A DNA stretch of 64,000 nt from Pseudomonas sp. RIT-PI-S (lineage in GTDB: Bacteria; Pseudomonadota; Gammaproteobacteria; Pseudomonadales; Pseudomonadaceae). The position numbers and the translations under genes were made by a program. Positions within the stretch are counted from its first letter, which is position 1. Every line of letters begins with the position of its first letter. The notes under the pieces were generated by a model that saw only the letters and a list, made by a program, of their open reading frames with translations, did no database searches and was not told where the DNA came from. Positions 45,218-55,697 of this stretch are shown here, one piece after another. The stretch spans positions 248,001 through 312,000 of the forward strand of contig NZ_JANZKJ010000002.1 in the NCBI RefSeq assembly GCF_025642975.1, given 5' to 3'.

Positions 45218-46624
45218 ATGAGCCAAAACCTGCACTGGATGCAACGCGACCTCGCGGTGCTGTGGCACCCCTGCACGCAGATGAAAGACCATGAGCGCCT
45301 GCCGCTGATCCCTATCAAGCGCGGCGAAGGCGTGTGGCTGGAGGATTTCGACGGCAAGCGCTACCTCGATGCCGTTAGTTCCTGGTGGGTGAACGTGTTC
45401 GGCCACGCCAATCCGCGCATCAGCCAGCGCATCAAGGATCAGGTCGACCAGCTGGAGCATGTGATCCTGGCCGGTTTCAGCCATGCGCCGGTGATCGAGC
45501 TGTCCGAGCGGCTGGTGCGGATCACGCCGGAGGGGCTGGATCGGGTGTTCTATGCCGACAACGGCTCTTCATGTATCGAAGTGGCGCTGAAAATGAGCTT
45601 TCACTACTGGCTCAACCGCGGCCAGCCGAGCAAAAAGCGCTTCGTTACCCTCACCAACAGCTATCACGGCGAAACCATCGCGGCGATGTCCGTGGGGGAT
45701 GTGCCGTTGTTTACCGAGACCTACCAGGCGTTGCTGCTGGACACCCTCAAGGTGCCGAGCCCGGACTGCTATCTGCGCCCGGAGGGGGTGAGCTGGGAGG
45801 CGCATTCGCGCACGATGTTCGCAGCGATGGAGCAAACCCTCGCCGAGCATCACGCCACCATCGCTGCAGTGATCATCGAGCCGCTGATCCAGGGCGCGGG
45901 CGGCATGCGGATGTATCACCCGGTGTACCTCAAGCTGCTGCGTGAAGCCTGCGACCGCTATGGTGTGCACCTGATCCATGACGAGATCGCCGTAGGCTTC
46001 GGTCGCACCGGGACGATGTTTGCCTGTGAGCAAGCGGGTATCCGCCCAGACTTCCTCTGCCTGTCCAAGGCGCTGACCGGCGGCTACCTGCCCCTGGCCG
46101 CCTGCCTGACTACCGATGAGGTTTACCAGGCGTTCTACGACGATTACTCCACCCTGCGCGCGTTCCTTCACTCACACAGTTACACCGGCAACCCGCTGGC
46201 TTGCGCCGCCGCGTTGGCGACCCTGGACATCTTCGAGGAGGACCAGGTAATCGAGCGCAACCAAAGCCTGGCACGGCGCATGGGCGAGGCCACGGCCCAC
46301 CTGGCGGACCATCCGCATGTGGCTGAAGTGCGCCAGACCGGCATGGTGCTAGCCATCGAGATGGTGCGCGACAAGGCCAGCCGCGAAGCCTACCCGTGGC
46401 AAGAGCGTCGCGGCCTGCAGGTGTTCGAGCACGCGCTGGAGCGCGGCGCGCTGCTGCGCCCCTTGGGCAGCGTGGTGTATTTCCTGCCACCGTACGTCGT
46501 CACCCCGGAGCAGATCGACTTCCTCGCCCAGGTCGCTACCGAAGGCATCGATATCGCGACCCGCGAACGCGCCCCGGTGAGCGTGCCGGTGAACAAACAT
46601 GCCAACTTCCGCGATCCAGGCTAG
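45218..46624 (+). CDS. bioA: Adenosylmethionine-8-amino-7-oxononanoate aminotransferase
   Basis: PLP enzyme of biotin synthesis that converts KAPA to DAPA using SAM as the amino donor. The 468-residue product has HPCTQMKDHE at the substrate end, SWWVNVFGHANPRI, YADNGSSCIEVALKM, the PLP-contact IHDEIAVGFGRTG, and the Schiff-base lysine in CLSKALTGGYLPL. GGAG precedes the ATG by eight bases. The rest of the bio operon is not in the window, as usual in Pseudomonas where bioA stands alone. Confidence 0.96.
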   Translation: MSQNLHWMQRDLAVLWHPCTQMKDHERLPLIPIKRGEGVWLEDFDGKRYLDAVSSWWVNVFGHANPRISQRIKDQVDQLEHVILAGFSHAPVIELSERLVRITPEGLDRVFYADNGSSCIEVALKMSFHYWLNRGQPSKKRFVTLTNSYHGETIAAMSVGDVPLFTETYQALLLDTLKVPSPDCYLRPEGVSWEAHSRTMFAAMEQTLAEHHATIAAVIIEPLIQGAGGMRMYHPVYLKLLREACDRYGVHLIHDEIAVGFGRTGTMFACEQAGIRPDFLCLSKALTGGYLPLAACLTTDEVYQAFYDDYSTLRAFLHSHSYTGNPLACAAALATLDIFEEDQVIERNQSLARRMGEATAHLADHPHVAEVRQTGMVLAIEMVRDKASREAYPWQERRGLQVFEHALERGALLRPLGSVVYFLPPYVVTPEQIDFLAQVATEGIDIATRERAPVSVPVNKHANFRDPG

Positions 46625-46692
46625 GCCTGGGTTCGCAGGCTGTCGCCAGCTTCTACAAGCAACTGACCATCTTTCATTGACGACCCTGGCTT

Positions 46693-47421
46693 ATGAGACT
46701 TTCCCGCTTTTTTGTCGACCTACCCCTGGCCCTAGGTGAACATTCGCTCCCCGAGGCCCAGGCCCACTACATCGGTCGCGTGCTGCGCCTGGCCGAGGGC
46801 GACCGCGTTCAGCTGTTCAACGGGCTGGGCCAGGAATACCTGGCCACACTGCTACAGGTGGGCAAGAAGACCCTCAGCGTGCAGGTGGACGAGGTATTGC
46901 CTGGGCTGCCTGAATCCCCGTTGCGCATCCACTTGGGCCAGGGGCTGTCGCGCGGCGAGCGGATGGATTGGGCCATCCAGAAAGCCACGGAGCTTGGGGT
47001 CACCGAGCTCACGCCCATCGTCAGCGAGCGCTGTGAAGTACGCCTCAAGGACGAGCGGGCGGACAAGCGGCTGGCGCACTGGCGCCAGGTGGCGATCAGT
47101 GCCTGTGAACAAAGCGGCCGCTCGTTCGTGCCGGTGATCCATCCGCCGCTGGCGCTGGCGGACTGGATCGCCCAGTGCGAGGCCGAGCTCAAGCTGGTGC
47201 TCCACCCCGTCTCCGCCCCGCTGGCCAGCCACGCCGCACCCGCATCGCTAGCCTTCCTGATAGGGCCGGAGGGTGGCTTGAACGAGGCTGAAGTGGAGCA
47301 GGCACAGCGTGGCGGCTTCCACCCTGCCCGCCTGGGGCCGCGGGTGTTGCGCACAGAAACCGCGCCTGTGGTCGCGCTGGCCTTGGCACAACAGCTATGG
47401 GGCGATTTCAGCCCGCGTTGA
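46693..47421 (+). CDS. rsmE: 16S rRNA (uracil-1498-N3)-methyltransferase RsmE
   Basis: SPOUT-fold methyltransferase acting on U1498 of 16S rRNA. The 242-residue product has an N-terminal PUA-like domain (AHYIGRVLRLAEGDRVQLFNG) and the knotted SAM site LIGPEGGLNEAEV with LGPRVLRTETAP near the C-terminus. It follows bioA by about 70 bases in the same direction. Its end overlaps the convergent chpC gene by 14 bases. Confidence 0.96.
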   Translation: MRLSRFFVDLPLALGEHSLPEAQAHYIGRVLRLAEGDRVQLFNGLGQEYLATLLQVGKKTLSVQVDEVLPGLPESPLRIHLGQGLSRGERMDWAIQKATELGVTELTPIVSERCEVRLKDERADKRLAHWRQVAISACEQSGRSFVPVIHPPLALADWIAQCEAELKLVLHPVSAPLASHAAPASLAFLIGPEGGLNEAEVEQAQRGGFHPARLGPRVLRTETAPVVALALAQQLWGDFSPR

Positions 47422-47872
47422 GCCGTGCGCTGAGAATCGCCTCGGCAAGGCCATCGAGGTCCGGCACCCGCGCGACTTCGCTACCCACGAGCACGGCAGC
47501 CAGCTCCAGCGAGGCCAGCGGCACATCGATGTAGCTCAGTTGGCTGTCGACCCGGTAGGTCCGCGGAATGCCCTGCATCAGCAGGGCGAAAAACGGCAGG
47601 CGCGGGCCAATGCCATGCATCACCGCAATGCGCACGCGCTCGCCTCGGGGCAACGGTTGGCCACATGCGGCCTCGAAGCTGACCAGCGGCACCTGGCGCC
47701 CGCGCCAGGAAATATCGCCCAGGTCCCAGGGGGCTGTGGCACCAACCAGCACCCCTTGGCGATAGCCGATCAGCTCGGCTACCGCGACATCCGGCACCAC
47801 CAGTTCGCGCTCGGCCAACGGCAACAAAAGCGCGCTCAAGGTATCGCGACGGGAAAAGGCGCGCTCAGGCAT
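47408..47872 (-). CDS. chpC: CheW-like adaptor ChpC
   Basis: A 154-residue CheW-domain protein that would help link receptors to the ChpA kinase in type IV pilus control. Features: LLLPLAERELVVPDVAVAELIGY at the N-terminal half of the barrel, GDISWRGRQVPLVSFE in the middle and VARVPDLDGL at the end. Its ATG overlaps the end of chpA by eight bases, so it is the last gene of the pilG-H-I-J-chpA-chpC unit. In P. aeruginosa chpB, coding for a methylesterase, separates chpA and chpC; it is absent here. Confidence 0.85.
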   Translation of the reverse strand: MPERAFSRRDTLSALLLPLAERELVVPDVAVAELIGYRQGVLVGATAPWDLGDISWRGRQVPLVSFEAACGQPLPRGERVRIAVMHGIGPRLPFFALLMQGIPRTYRVDSQLSYIDVPLASLELAAVLVGSEVARVPDLDGLAEAILSARLNAG

Positions 47873-50800
47873 GCTTGCTGCTCCAGAAGCGAATCAAGTG
47901 CAGCAGCTGCGATTCCTGGTAGGGCTTGCCAAGGAATTCGCTGACCCCCAGCGCCATGGCGCGCTGGCGATGTTTTTCGCCGGTGCGCGAGGTGATCATG
48001 ATCACCGGGATCGCCGCCAGCCGAGGATCGGCCCGCAGCCGGCCGACCAGCTCGAAGCCATCCATGCGGGGCATTTCGATGTCTACCAGCAGCACATCGG
48101 GCTGCTGCTCCGCCAGCATCTGCCAGGCTTCGACACCGTCTCGGGCGGTGATCACTCGCACCCCATGGCGTTCCAGCAGGCGGCTGGTGACCTTGCGCAC
48201 GGTTACCGAGTCATCCACCACCATCACCAGCAACGGCTTGGCAGGCGCCGAGGCATACCGCGCGGTGTTTTCGGCCGCGGGGCTTGGGCGTAGATGAGCG
48301 GCGCGGATCTGTGCCAGCGGATCGAGGATCAACACCACTCTGCCGTCGCCCAGGATGGTAGCGCCGGTCAAGCCCGGCACCGCAGCGAACTGCGGCCCTA
48401 GGCTCTTCACCACGATCTCGCGGGAGCCGGCAAGGGCGTCGACGTGCAGCGCCACCTGGTGGTCCGGTGCCCGCACCAGCAACAGCGGTTGCGGCTGGTT
48501 GCCGCCAAGCTTCGCCGGCCGAGGCGTGATGCCCAACACCTGGCCGAGGTAACTGAGGTCATACGACAGCTGCGCATAGCGGTAGCGGGGTAACGGTGCC
48601 GCGTATGCCGCCTCTAACTCCTCAGGGGCTACCCGAACGATGCCTTCGATGCTGTTCAACGGCACCGCGAACGTTTGTTCACCACACTGCACCAGCAGCG
48701 CCCGATTGATGGACACGCTGAACGGCAAATGGATCACGAAGCGAGCGCCGCTGCCGGCCTGGCTGTCGATGATCATGTTGCCGCCCAACTGCTTGACCTC
48801 CTCGTGCACCACATCCATGCCCAGCCCACGGCCGGAAATCTGGGTGATCTTTTGCGCGGTGGAAAACCCCGGCTGGAGGATGAACTGCAGCACATCGTGG
48901 TCGCGCAGATCGCTGTCCGGGCTGAGCAGGCCGCGCTTGATGGCTTTGTCGCGCACCGCCTGGAGCGGAATGCCGGCACCGTCGTCACTCATTTCGATCA
49001 CGATCTCGCCGCCTTCGTGGGCCACCCGCAACGTCACCAGGCCACGCTCGGGCTTGCCTGCGGCGCGGCGCCCGGCCGAGCTTTCCAGGCCATGGTCGAT
49101 AGCGTTGCGCAGCATGTGTTCCAGCGGCGCGATCATCCGCTCGAGCACCGTGCGGTCCATCTCCACCTCGGTGTCGGAGGATTCGAATTCCACGTCCTTG
49201 CCAAGCTCCTCGGCCACCTGCCGAACGATGCGTTGCAGCCGGGGCAGCACACGGGAGAACGGCACCATGCGCGCGCGCATCAAGCCTTCCTGCAGGCCGG
49301 AACAGATCCGTGCCTGCTGCGCCAGCAGCGCCTGCGCTTCCTGGTTGCGCGCGGCGAGCGTGTCCTTGAGGTCCGACAGGTCCGAGACCGCTTCGAGCAA
49401 GGCACGGCTCAGCTCGCGCACATGGCTCTGGCGCTCCAGCTCCAGAGGGTCGAAGCCGTCATCGCTGGCAGCTTGGGCCTGGCCGCCGTGCGCCGTGGGC
49501 AAGGTTTCGCTGTCCAGGCGCAGGAGTTGGTCACGCATGCGGGTGAGCGTTGTTTCCATTTCCAGCATGGCGGTCTGGCCGTCATTGACCTGCTGTTCGA
49601 TACGCCCTCGAGCGATGGACGCTTCGCCGGCCAGGTTGGCCAGGTCTTCGAGCATTTGCGCGGCGACCTTGATCTGGTCGCTGCCACCACGTTCGGCCGC
49701 GGGCGTCAGGTCCGCGACCGCCGGCCGCGCGGGCTCGCGCTGGGGCGGCAGCACCCGGCTGCCATAGCCCTGCACAGCGTCGAGCAGGCGCAGGTCCTGC
49801 GCCGCAGCCTCGCCGGAGCGCACCGCGTCGAGCATCTGCGCCAAGCGGTCGTGGCCTTTGTGTAATAGCTTGAACAGGCCCGGGGCGGCCTCCAACTCGC
49901 CGGTGGACACCCGCTCGTAGAGTGTTTCCAACTCATGGGCCAGGTCCCCTACCGGGCCCACTTCAGCCATGCGCGCGCCCCCCTTGAGGGTGTGCAGGTC
50001 GCGTAGCAGGTTTTCCACTTCCAAGGCATTGGCTGGCTCTGCCTGCCAGCGCGCCAGGGAGGCGCCGGCGCTTTCGATCAGGTCGGCGCCTTCGTCCAGG
50101 AACACCTGCAACAACTCGCGCTCGCTGGCCTCGGCATCGTCTTCGTCGAACGCCGGCGGCTCTTCAGCCGCCTTGTTCAGCGGCGCGTCCAACTCAGCCA
50201 GCCATTGAAACTCGGGCACGGTCACGGCGCCTTCACCCAATTGCGCCAGCCAATGGTGCAAACGCTCATGCGCCTGCCGCGCCCTGGCCTGCGCCTCACG
50301 CGGGCTGGCGCTATGCAAACGGCCATAGAAGGCCGCCAATGCTTGGGCGTAGGTCGCCAGCCCGGATGCGCCGGCGAGCCGCGCGCCGCCGGCCAGGGTT
50401 CGCAGGTCCCGCTCGAGCGCGATCAAGGCGCTGTCGCGCTGAGGATCCTGCAACCACACGCGCAATGCTTCATCTGCGCTTTCCAACAGGTCGGCGGCTT
50501 CGTCCAAAAAGAACGCCAACAGCGCCGTGCCGGCGGGATCGCCAACGGCCGGCATCTGCACCAAGTGCGGTGCCCCTGCAGCAGGCGCCCCCAACGCGTG
50601 CGGGTCCAGGGCATGCTCGAGCCAGTGGTGCAAACGGCTCAACACGTCAGGGCGAGGCGCCACCTCCTGCCCAGCGGCAAGCTCGTCGAACATGTCATAC
50701 AGCGCCTCCTGGGCCTGTTCAGCGTCGCCCAGCAACTGGGGCGATACCGCCAGGCTCGCCTCATCGATGGCGCCGTAGAGGTCCAGCAACCCCTCGCACA

Positions 50801-52667
50801 GGGCATCCATGGCGGGCAGGTCAGCCAAGTGGACGAGTTCGCCCAGTTGATCAAGCGCGTCGAGCAGGCCAGGCAGTTCGACGAAGCTAGCGGGCTCGCC
50901 CAGCCACTGCGCAAGGTAGGCCTGGGCTTGATCCAGGTGATCTATCCCCCGCACCAGCAGCTGCCCGCGCACCTCGCGCACAGTACCGTTTGGGCGCGCC
51001 ATAGCCCCTTCGGCGGTGTGCGTGGGCGCACGCGACAGCGCCGCCTCTACCTGAGCCACCAGGATCTCCGCCCCAGCGATGGTGCCGGGCACATGCCTGG
51101 CCACCTGTTCCAGCCCCTGCTCAAGCAGCACCAGCCCCTGCCCCAGCAAGGCCAGTTCGTCATCGCCCAGGGGCCATTGACGAGCACGGAACTCCTTGCT
51201 CAACCGATACACAGCAGCGGCGGTTTCCCCCAGGCTGGTAGCTCCGGCCATGAACGCGCTGCCTTTGAGCGTATGCAAGGCGCGCTGCAGCGCATCGTTA
51301 ACCATGGCCGGGGCGGTGGCCTTGCGAATGAACCCCCGGAGGATTTCCAGATAGGTGCGTGCTTCGTGGTGAAAGATGTCCAGCAGCTGAGTGTCCAGCT
51401 CCGCGCTGTCGCTGTCGCCTTGCGCTGGGGCAAGGCCGCCCTCTGCCGCAACGGTGTTCGAGCTGAGCCCGGCCAACGCCTGGGTGGCACTGGCCAGCAA
51501 GGCCTCCTCGGCCTCACGCGGGTCTACCATCCAGCGCCGTAGCATCCACTCAATGGCGCATAGGGCATCAGCCAGGGTTTCCAGCACCCCGGCCGCCGGT
51601 GGCGCCATAGCCGGCAACAGGCGCTGGTGCACGTAGCGCTCAAGGGCGTCGAGCAACGCCAGCAAGGCTTCCGGGCGGACCATGGCCAAGGCGCTGCGCA
51701 GCTCTAGCATCTGCGCCGGAATGGCCGCCAGGTGCGCCGCTGCCCACCCACCGTCGACGCATTCGCTGATCGATTGTTCGATGCGCTCTATGGCGGTAAG
51801 GGCCTCGCCAATCGCCAGGTGATGGATGCGTTCGAGTTCGGTGGGGGGTATTTGCGCGGCACCGGGTACCAGGTCCTGGGGGCCAATCATGCCGGCCAGG
51901 GTGCTTTCCACGTAAAGCAGCGCACCACCGGCGTCCATCACTGCGGCATCGTCAAGCGGCTGCGCGCCGCTGGCCAGGTTCTGGATGATACCCATCTGGT
52001 CGAGTATGGCCCGGCGCGGCTGCTGAAAACCCAGCACGGCCAACGCATCGGCAATGCGGCGCAGCGACGGCGCGATGGCTACCAGCCCAGCGCGGTCGCG
52101 ACGGTCATCTTGCAGGTATTGATCCAGCCGCCCCTTGTTGCGGGCCAGCTCCTCACACAACGCGGCCATCAACGGGCCGAGGCCCGCGCGGTCAGGGGTG
52201 ACTGCCGGCATGCTCCGGGCGGGCTCGCTCGCCACGGGTTGGCCAATCAACGCCGCCATGTCTGAGCTCGATAGCGGTGGCTCGCCCAAGGCGGCGCGCA
52301 ACTCGTTGAGCCACGGCTGTAGCAGCAGCGGGAGGTCCTGGCGGGCATTGGCGACCCGCTCGAGGTAGCCGGGCAGCCGGTCCAGAAGGTGGCGCAAGGC
52401 ATCAACCGCCGCGGGCGACGGCCTTGGTAGGCTCGCCAGCCGTTCCAGGTCTTGGGCCAGGCGGCTGGCGCCGGGAAAATTCACAAACCCCAGCGCCGCT
52501 ACCACCTGGTGCAGCGCCCGGGCGCAGTCGGCTAAGCCGGCAGCCTCGGGCGCGGCGTCGAGGGCGTGACGGGCCTGGGCCAGGGTGGCCGCCAGCTCGG
52601 GCCGGAGCCATTGCAGGCCCACCACATCGGCGCGCCCTTCTCGATCGAGCTTCATCGCGGCGACCAT
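47865..52667 (-). CDS. chpA: Pil-Chp hybrid histidine kinase ChpA (PilL)
   Basis: A CheA-like kinase of about 1600 residues controlling type IV pili. The N-terminal third is a series of Hpt/FimL-like helical domains. Two canonical phosphotransfer sites read LHTLKGSA (His465) and LHTLKGGA (His892). A third copy is degenerate, DLRTLAGGA with Arg756 where His is expected. They are followed by a dimerisation region, the ATPase (RNAIDHGLE, SDDGAGIP, GRGLGMDVV), a CheW-like domain and a C-terminal receiver with Asp1529 (LLVDIEMPRMDG). P. aeruginosa ChpA is about 2470 residues, so this one is short. Start 52667 lies two bases after the pilJ stop; 52655 is an alternative. Confidence 0.93.
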   Translation of the reverse strand: MVAAMKLDREGRADVVGLQWLRPELAATLAQARHALDAAPEAAGLADCARALHQVVAALGFVNFPGASRLAQDLERLASLPRPSPAAVDALRHLLDRLPGYLERVANARQDLPLLLQPWLNELRAALGEPPLSSSDMAALIGQPVASEPARSMPAVTPDRAGLGPLMAALCEELARNKGRLDQYLQDDRRDRAGLVAIAPSLRRIADALAVLGFQQPRRAILDQMGIIQNLASGAQPLDDAAVMDAGGALLYVESTLAGMIGPQDLVPGAAQIPPTELERIHHLAIGEALTAIERIEQSISECVDGGWAAAHLAAIPAQMLELRSALAMVRPEALLALLDALERYVHQRLLPAMAPPAAGVLETLADALCAIEWMLRRWMVDPREAEEALLASATQALAGLSSNTVAAEGGLAPAQGDSDSAELDTQLLDIFHHEARTYLEILRGFIRKATAPAMVNDALQRALHTLKGSAFMAGATSLGETAAAVYRLSKEFRARQWPLGDDELALLGQGLVLLEQGLEQVARHVPGTIAGAEILVAQVEAALSRAPTHTAEGAMARPNGTVREVRGQLLVRGIDHLDQAQAYLAQWLGEPASFVELPGLLDALDQLGELVHLADLPAMDALCEGLLDLYGAIDEASLAVSPQLLGDAEQAQEALYDMFDELAAGQEVAPRPDVLSRLHHWLEHALDPHALGAPAAGAPHLVQMPAVGDPAGTALLAFFLDEAADLLESADEALRVWLQDPQRDSALIALERDLRTLAGGARLAGASGLATYAQALAAFYGRLHSASPREAQARARQAHERLHHWLAQLGEGAVTVPEFQWLAELDAPLNKAAEEPPAFDEDDAEASERELLQVFLDEGADLIESAGASLARWQAEPANALEVENLLRDLHTLKGGARMAEVGPVGDLAHELETLYERVSTGELEAAPGLFKLLHKGHDRLAQMLDAVRSGEAAAQDLRLLDAVQGYGSRVLPPQREPARPAVADLTPAAERGGSDQIKVAAQMLEDLANLAGEASIARGRIEQQVNDGQTAMLEMETTLTRMRDQLLRLDSETLPTAHGGQAQAASDDGFDPLELERQSHVRELSRALLEAVSDLSDLKDTLAARNQEAQALLAQQARICSGLQEGLMRARMVPFSRVLPRLQRIVRQVAEELGKDVEFESSDTEVEMDRTVLERMIAPLEHMLRNAIDHGLESSAGRRAAGKPERGLVTLRVAHEGGEIVIEMSDDGAGIPLQAVRDKAIKRGLLSPDSDLRDHDVLQFILQPGFSTAQKITQISGRGLGMDVVHEEVKQLGGNMIIDSQAGSGARFVIHLPFSVSINRALLVQCGEQTFAVPLNSIEGIVRVAPEELEAAYAAPLPRYRYAQLSYDLSYLGQVLGITPRPAKLGGNQPQPLLLVRAPDHQVALHVDALAGSREIVVKSLGPQFAAVPGLTGATILGDGRVVLILDPLAQIRAAHLRPSPAAENTARYASAPAKPLLVMVVDDSVTVRKVTSRLLERHGVRVITARDGVEAWQMLAEQQPDVLLVDIEMPRMDGFELVGRLRADPRLAAIPVIMITSRTGEKHRQRAMALGVSEFLGKPYQESQLLHLIRFWSSKHA

Positions 52668-52668
52668 T

Positions 52669-54720
52669 TCATGGCGACTCGGCACCCGTAGCAGGCAAGG
52701 TAAAACCCGACACCGACCGGCGCATTTCACCGGCCATCTGCGCGAGGTTGCTCATGCTTTCGGCGGCGGCGGTGGAATCCGCGGAGGTCTGCGTGGTGAT
52801 CTCCTGGATGACCGCCATGGTGTGGGAGATCTGCCCGGCCGACGAGGTCTGCTGTTGGGCCGCATTGGAGATGCGCTGGATCAGCGCCGCCAGATCCTGG
52901 GATACGCTTTCGATCTCTTCGAGGGCAACCCCTGCATCCTGTGCCAGGCGCGCTCCACGCACCACTTCGTAAGTGGTCTGCTCCATAGACATGACGGCCT
53001 CGTTGGTGTCAGCTTGAATGGCTCGCACCAGCATTTCGATCTGCCGGGTCGCCGCCGAAGAACGCTCGGCCAGGCGCTGGACCTCGTCGGCCACCACGGC
53101 GAAACCGCGGCCGGCCTCCCCTGCCATGGACGCCTGGATCGCAGCGTTGAGCGCAAGGATGTTGGTTTGCTCGGCGATGTCGTCGATCAGCCCTACGATG
53201 TCGCCGATTTCCTGGGAAGATTCGCCCAGCCGCTTGATTCGCTTGGAGGTGTCCTGGATCTGGAAGCGGATCACGTCCATGCCCTGGATAGTGTTGTGCA
53301 CCACCTCGCTGCCTTTGTTGGCGATATTCACCGAGCGCTCCGCCACCTTGGCGGACTCATAAGCGTTGGACGAAACATGATCGATGGATTGGGCCATGTC
53401 GCTGATCGCGCGTGACGCTTCGCTGATCTGCTGGGCGTGGTGTTCGGAAGCCTTCGCCAACTGGCCGGCAGTGCCCTGCGTATCCTGCACAGCGGCGGCC
53501 ACGCGCTCGGCGGCGCGGTTGATGGTGGCGACCAGGTCGCGCAGTTGGTCGATGGAATAATTGATCGAGTCGGCGATGGTCCCGGTGAAGTCTTCGGTCA
53601 CCGACGCGGTGACGGTCAGGTCTCCGGAGGCCAGGCCTTCGATCTCATCGAGCAGGCGAATGATCGCGCGCTGGTTGCGCTCGTTCTTCTCCGCGGTTTC
53701 GCGCAGGCGCCGGTTGGTTTCGCGCACCATCACCGTTGCCATCAGGATGATCGAGGCCAGCGCCAGCAAGCCGAGCACGTACCCGCCCACCACGTCGAAG
53801 GTACGGCCACCGGCCAGGTCTTCGAAACCGTCCGCCAACCGCGAGGCTTCATCCAGCAGGGTTTGCGAAAGATTGAAGATATCCGTGGCGGCGGCGCGCA
53901 CCTTGAACAGCTCCGGCGAAGTTTCGAGGATTTCTCCAACGGAGCCGGAGACGAACGCGAACAGTTCGGCTATCTCTTGCAGGCGAGCCCGTGCAAGCGG
54001 GTCCTCGACCTGGCGAATGCCCTGGCTGGCGCTACCGTTGAGCATCCCATTGAGCACTACCCCGAAACGGTTCGCGTCGCGGCCGAAGGCTTCCGCGGCT
54101 CGGGCTGCGTTTTCATCGCCGGCGAGCACGATGTTGACCGAGCCTAGAATCCGTTCCGCCAACAATGACTGCCGCTGAGCGACCGCTACCTGATCGGCCG
54201 GAGCGCCACGGCGCAGCAGGCTGTCAACGACCTTCTCGGATTCGAGCTGTAACTGGGGCACGGTTTCGGCCAGGGTCGCGGCCACTTGATGCAGGGATAG
54301 CACCGTTTGCTCGCTGGCCAGGATGGCATCGGCACTCTTGCGCAATCGGTCCCAGTCGCGTTGCACCGCCAGCATCTGCTCGTGCACCGCATGTGGCGCC
54401 GGCGGCAGCCCGGTATGCGCGTCGCCTTCGGTCAGGTAGCGCCAGCGGCGGTCGAACTCGTTGCGCGCAGCGGTAAGCTCATGAAAGGCATCGCCTTTAC
54501 CTGCCGCCGCCTCGGTGGCGTTTTTGGCGATTCGCTGGGACACCACCCGCAGCTCCCCGGCATGGCCGATGTACTGCTTGTCGTGGTTGGCTTGGGTATT
54601 GAGGTAAGCGAAGTTGGCGAACAGCAGCATGATGAGAATCACCAGCGCGACAAACAAGCCGGCGATCTGCGCCGTGCTGCGCGACCCCTGCAGGGTGTTG
54701 CCATTACCCGGGCTGCTCAT
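52669..54720 (-). CDS. pilJ: Methyl-accepting chemotaxis protein PilJ
   Basis: Receptor of the Pil-Chp system, 683 residues. One N-terminal membrane helix ([18 protein letters not shown]), a long helical periplasmic region of two PilJ-type modules, a second helix (about residues 320-340), HAMP, and a cytoplasmic signalling hairpin. The tip reads [19 protein letters not shown] and [18 protein letters not shown], which contacts CheW and the kinase. In P. aeruginosa PilJ senses pilus-surface contact through PilA. Here it is followed directly by chpA with no pilK methyltransferase gene. Confidence 0.95.
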   Translation of the reverse strand: MSSPGNGNTLQGSRSTAQIAGLFVALVILIMLLFANFAYLNTQANHDKQYIGHAGELRVVSQRIAKNATEAAAGKGDAFHELTAARNEFDRRWRYLTEGDAHTGLPPAPHAVHEQMLAVQRDWDRLRKSADAILASEQTVLSLHQVAATLAETVPQLQLESEKVVDSLLRRGAPADQVAVAQRQSLLAERILGSVNIVLAGDENAARAAEAFGRDANRFGVVLNGMLNGSASQGIRQVEDPLARARLQEIAELFAFVSGSVGEILETSPELFKVRAAATDIFNLSQTLLDEASRLADGFEDLAGGRTFDVVGGYVLGLLALASIILMATVMVRETNRRLRETAEKNERNQRAIIRLLDEIEGLASGDLTVTASVTEDFTGTIADSINYSIDQLRDLVATINRAAERVAAAVQDTQGTAGQLAKASEHHAQQISEASRAISDMAQSIDHVSSNAYESAKVAERSVNIANKGSEVVHNTIQGMDVIRFQIQDTSKRIKRLGESSQEIGDIVGLIDDIAEQTNILALNAAIQASMAGEAGRGFAVVADEVQRLAERSSAATRQIEMLVRAIQADTNEAVMSMEQTTYEVVRGARLAQDAGVALEEIESVSQDLAALIQRISNAAQQQTSSAGQISHTMAVIQEITTQTSADSTAAAESMSNLAQMAGEMRRSVSGFTLPATGAESP

Positions 54721-54741
54721 CGCGAGGGCCTCGCCAAAAGG

Positions 54742-55281
54742 TCATACCGCCACATTCAAGAACTCCGCTGCCGTGACCAACGCGAAGGGGCTGAACACCG
54801 CCCACTCGCGCTCGTGGAAGAAATACCCTTTGACGAACGGGGCCAAGGCTTCGTCGAGGTTTTCCGGGCGGACCGTGGCCAGGTCCGTTGGAGGAAAATG
54901 CTGTAACCCCGGTGCTTCGTCCACCAGTAGCCCGATGAACAGGTCGTCATGATCGATCACCAGCACCCGCCGCTGGCGACGATGGCTGGACAGCGTCGCG
55001 CCGAAATAGCCCGACAGGTTCATCACCGGCAGCAGCCGCCCGCGCAGGTTCGCCACGCCCAACACCCAAGGCTTGACCCCCGGAATACGGGTCATGCGCG
55101 GCTCGGGCAATACTTCGGCGACCTCGGTCATGGGGGCGACGAACCAGCCATTACCCATGCGAAAGCTGATACCGCTCCACGGCTGCTCACCGTCCTGCTC
55201 GACCGGTAGCCCGCCGGCCCTGGCTCGGCAACGTTGGTCGATGGCCAGCAGTAACTCGAAAGCGGTATAGGACGCGTTCAT
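54742..55281 (-). CDS. pilI: CheW-like adaptor PilI
   Basis: A 179-residue CheW-domain protein coupling PilJ to ChpA. Recognisable parts are FRMGNGWFVAPMTEVAEVLPEP, GVANLRGRLLPVMNLSGYFG and VLVIDHDDLFIGLLVDEAPGLQ. It lies between pilH and pilJ with short gaps (8 and 21 bases), the standard order of the cluster. Confidence 0.93.
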   Translation of the reverse strand: MNASYTAFELLLAIDQRCRARAGGLPVEQDGEQPWSGISFRMGNGWFVAPMTEVAEVLPEPRMTRIPGVKPWVLGVANLRGRLLPVMNLSGYFGATLSSHRRQRRVLVIDHDDLFIGLLVDEAPGLQHFPPTDLATVRPENLDEALAPFVKGYFFHEREWAVFSPFALVTAAEFLNVAV

Positions 55282-55289
55282 CCGCCCGG

Positions 55290-55655
55290 TCAGTGCGCCA
55301 GCACTTCGGTGAGCGCGGCAATCAGCGCGCTCTCCTCGAACGGCTTGGTCAGGTAAGCCCGCGCGCCCTGGCGAGCGCCCCAGACCTTGTCGGTCTCCTG
55401 GTCCTTGCTGGTGATGATGATGATCGGGATGCCTGCGGTGGCCTCATCCTTGGTGAGCTGACGCGTCGCCTGAAACCCGTTCAGCCCTGGCATCACGATG
55501 TCCATGAGCACGGCGTCGGGCAGCTCTTGCCGAGCCAAGGCCACGCCGTCAGCGCCATTGGCGGCCTTGAGTACCTGATGGCCAAGCCTTTCGAGCATGA
55601 CAGTCAACTTTTGTAGCTCAGTCGACGAGTCATCGATGATCAGGATTCGAGCCAT
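55290..55655 (-). CDS. pilH: Single-domain response regulator PilH
   Basis: A 121-residue CheY-like protein with phospho-acceptor Asp52 (LMDIVMPGLNG), acidic pair DD at 8-9, and the conserved lysine in YLTKPFEES. In P. aeruginosa PilH opposes PilG, favouring pilus retraction or acting as a phosphate sink. It starts about 40 bases after the end of pilG. Confidence 0.94.
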   Translation of the reverse strand: MARILIIDDSSTELQKLTVMLERLGHQVLKAANGADGVALARQELPDAVLMDIVMPGLNGFQATRQLTKDEATAGIPIIIITSKDQETDKVWGARQGARAYLTKPFEESALIAALTEVLAH

Positions 55656-55697
55656 GCTGTTCCTCGTTCGGTTAAAGATTGTGCGCTCATGGAGCTG

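Noticed and set aside
50205..51542. Plus-strand open frame of 445 codons inside chpA
   Set aside because: Shadow of the chpA coding sequence, which has Hpt, ATPase, CheW and receiver motifs in the other strand.
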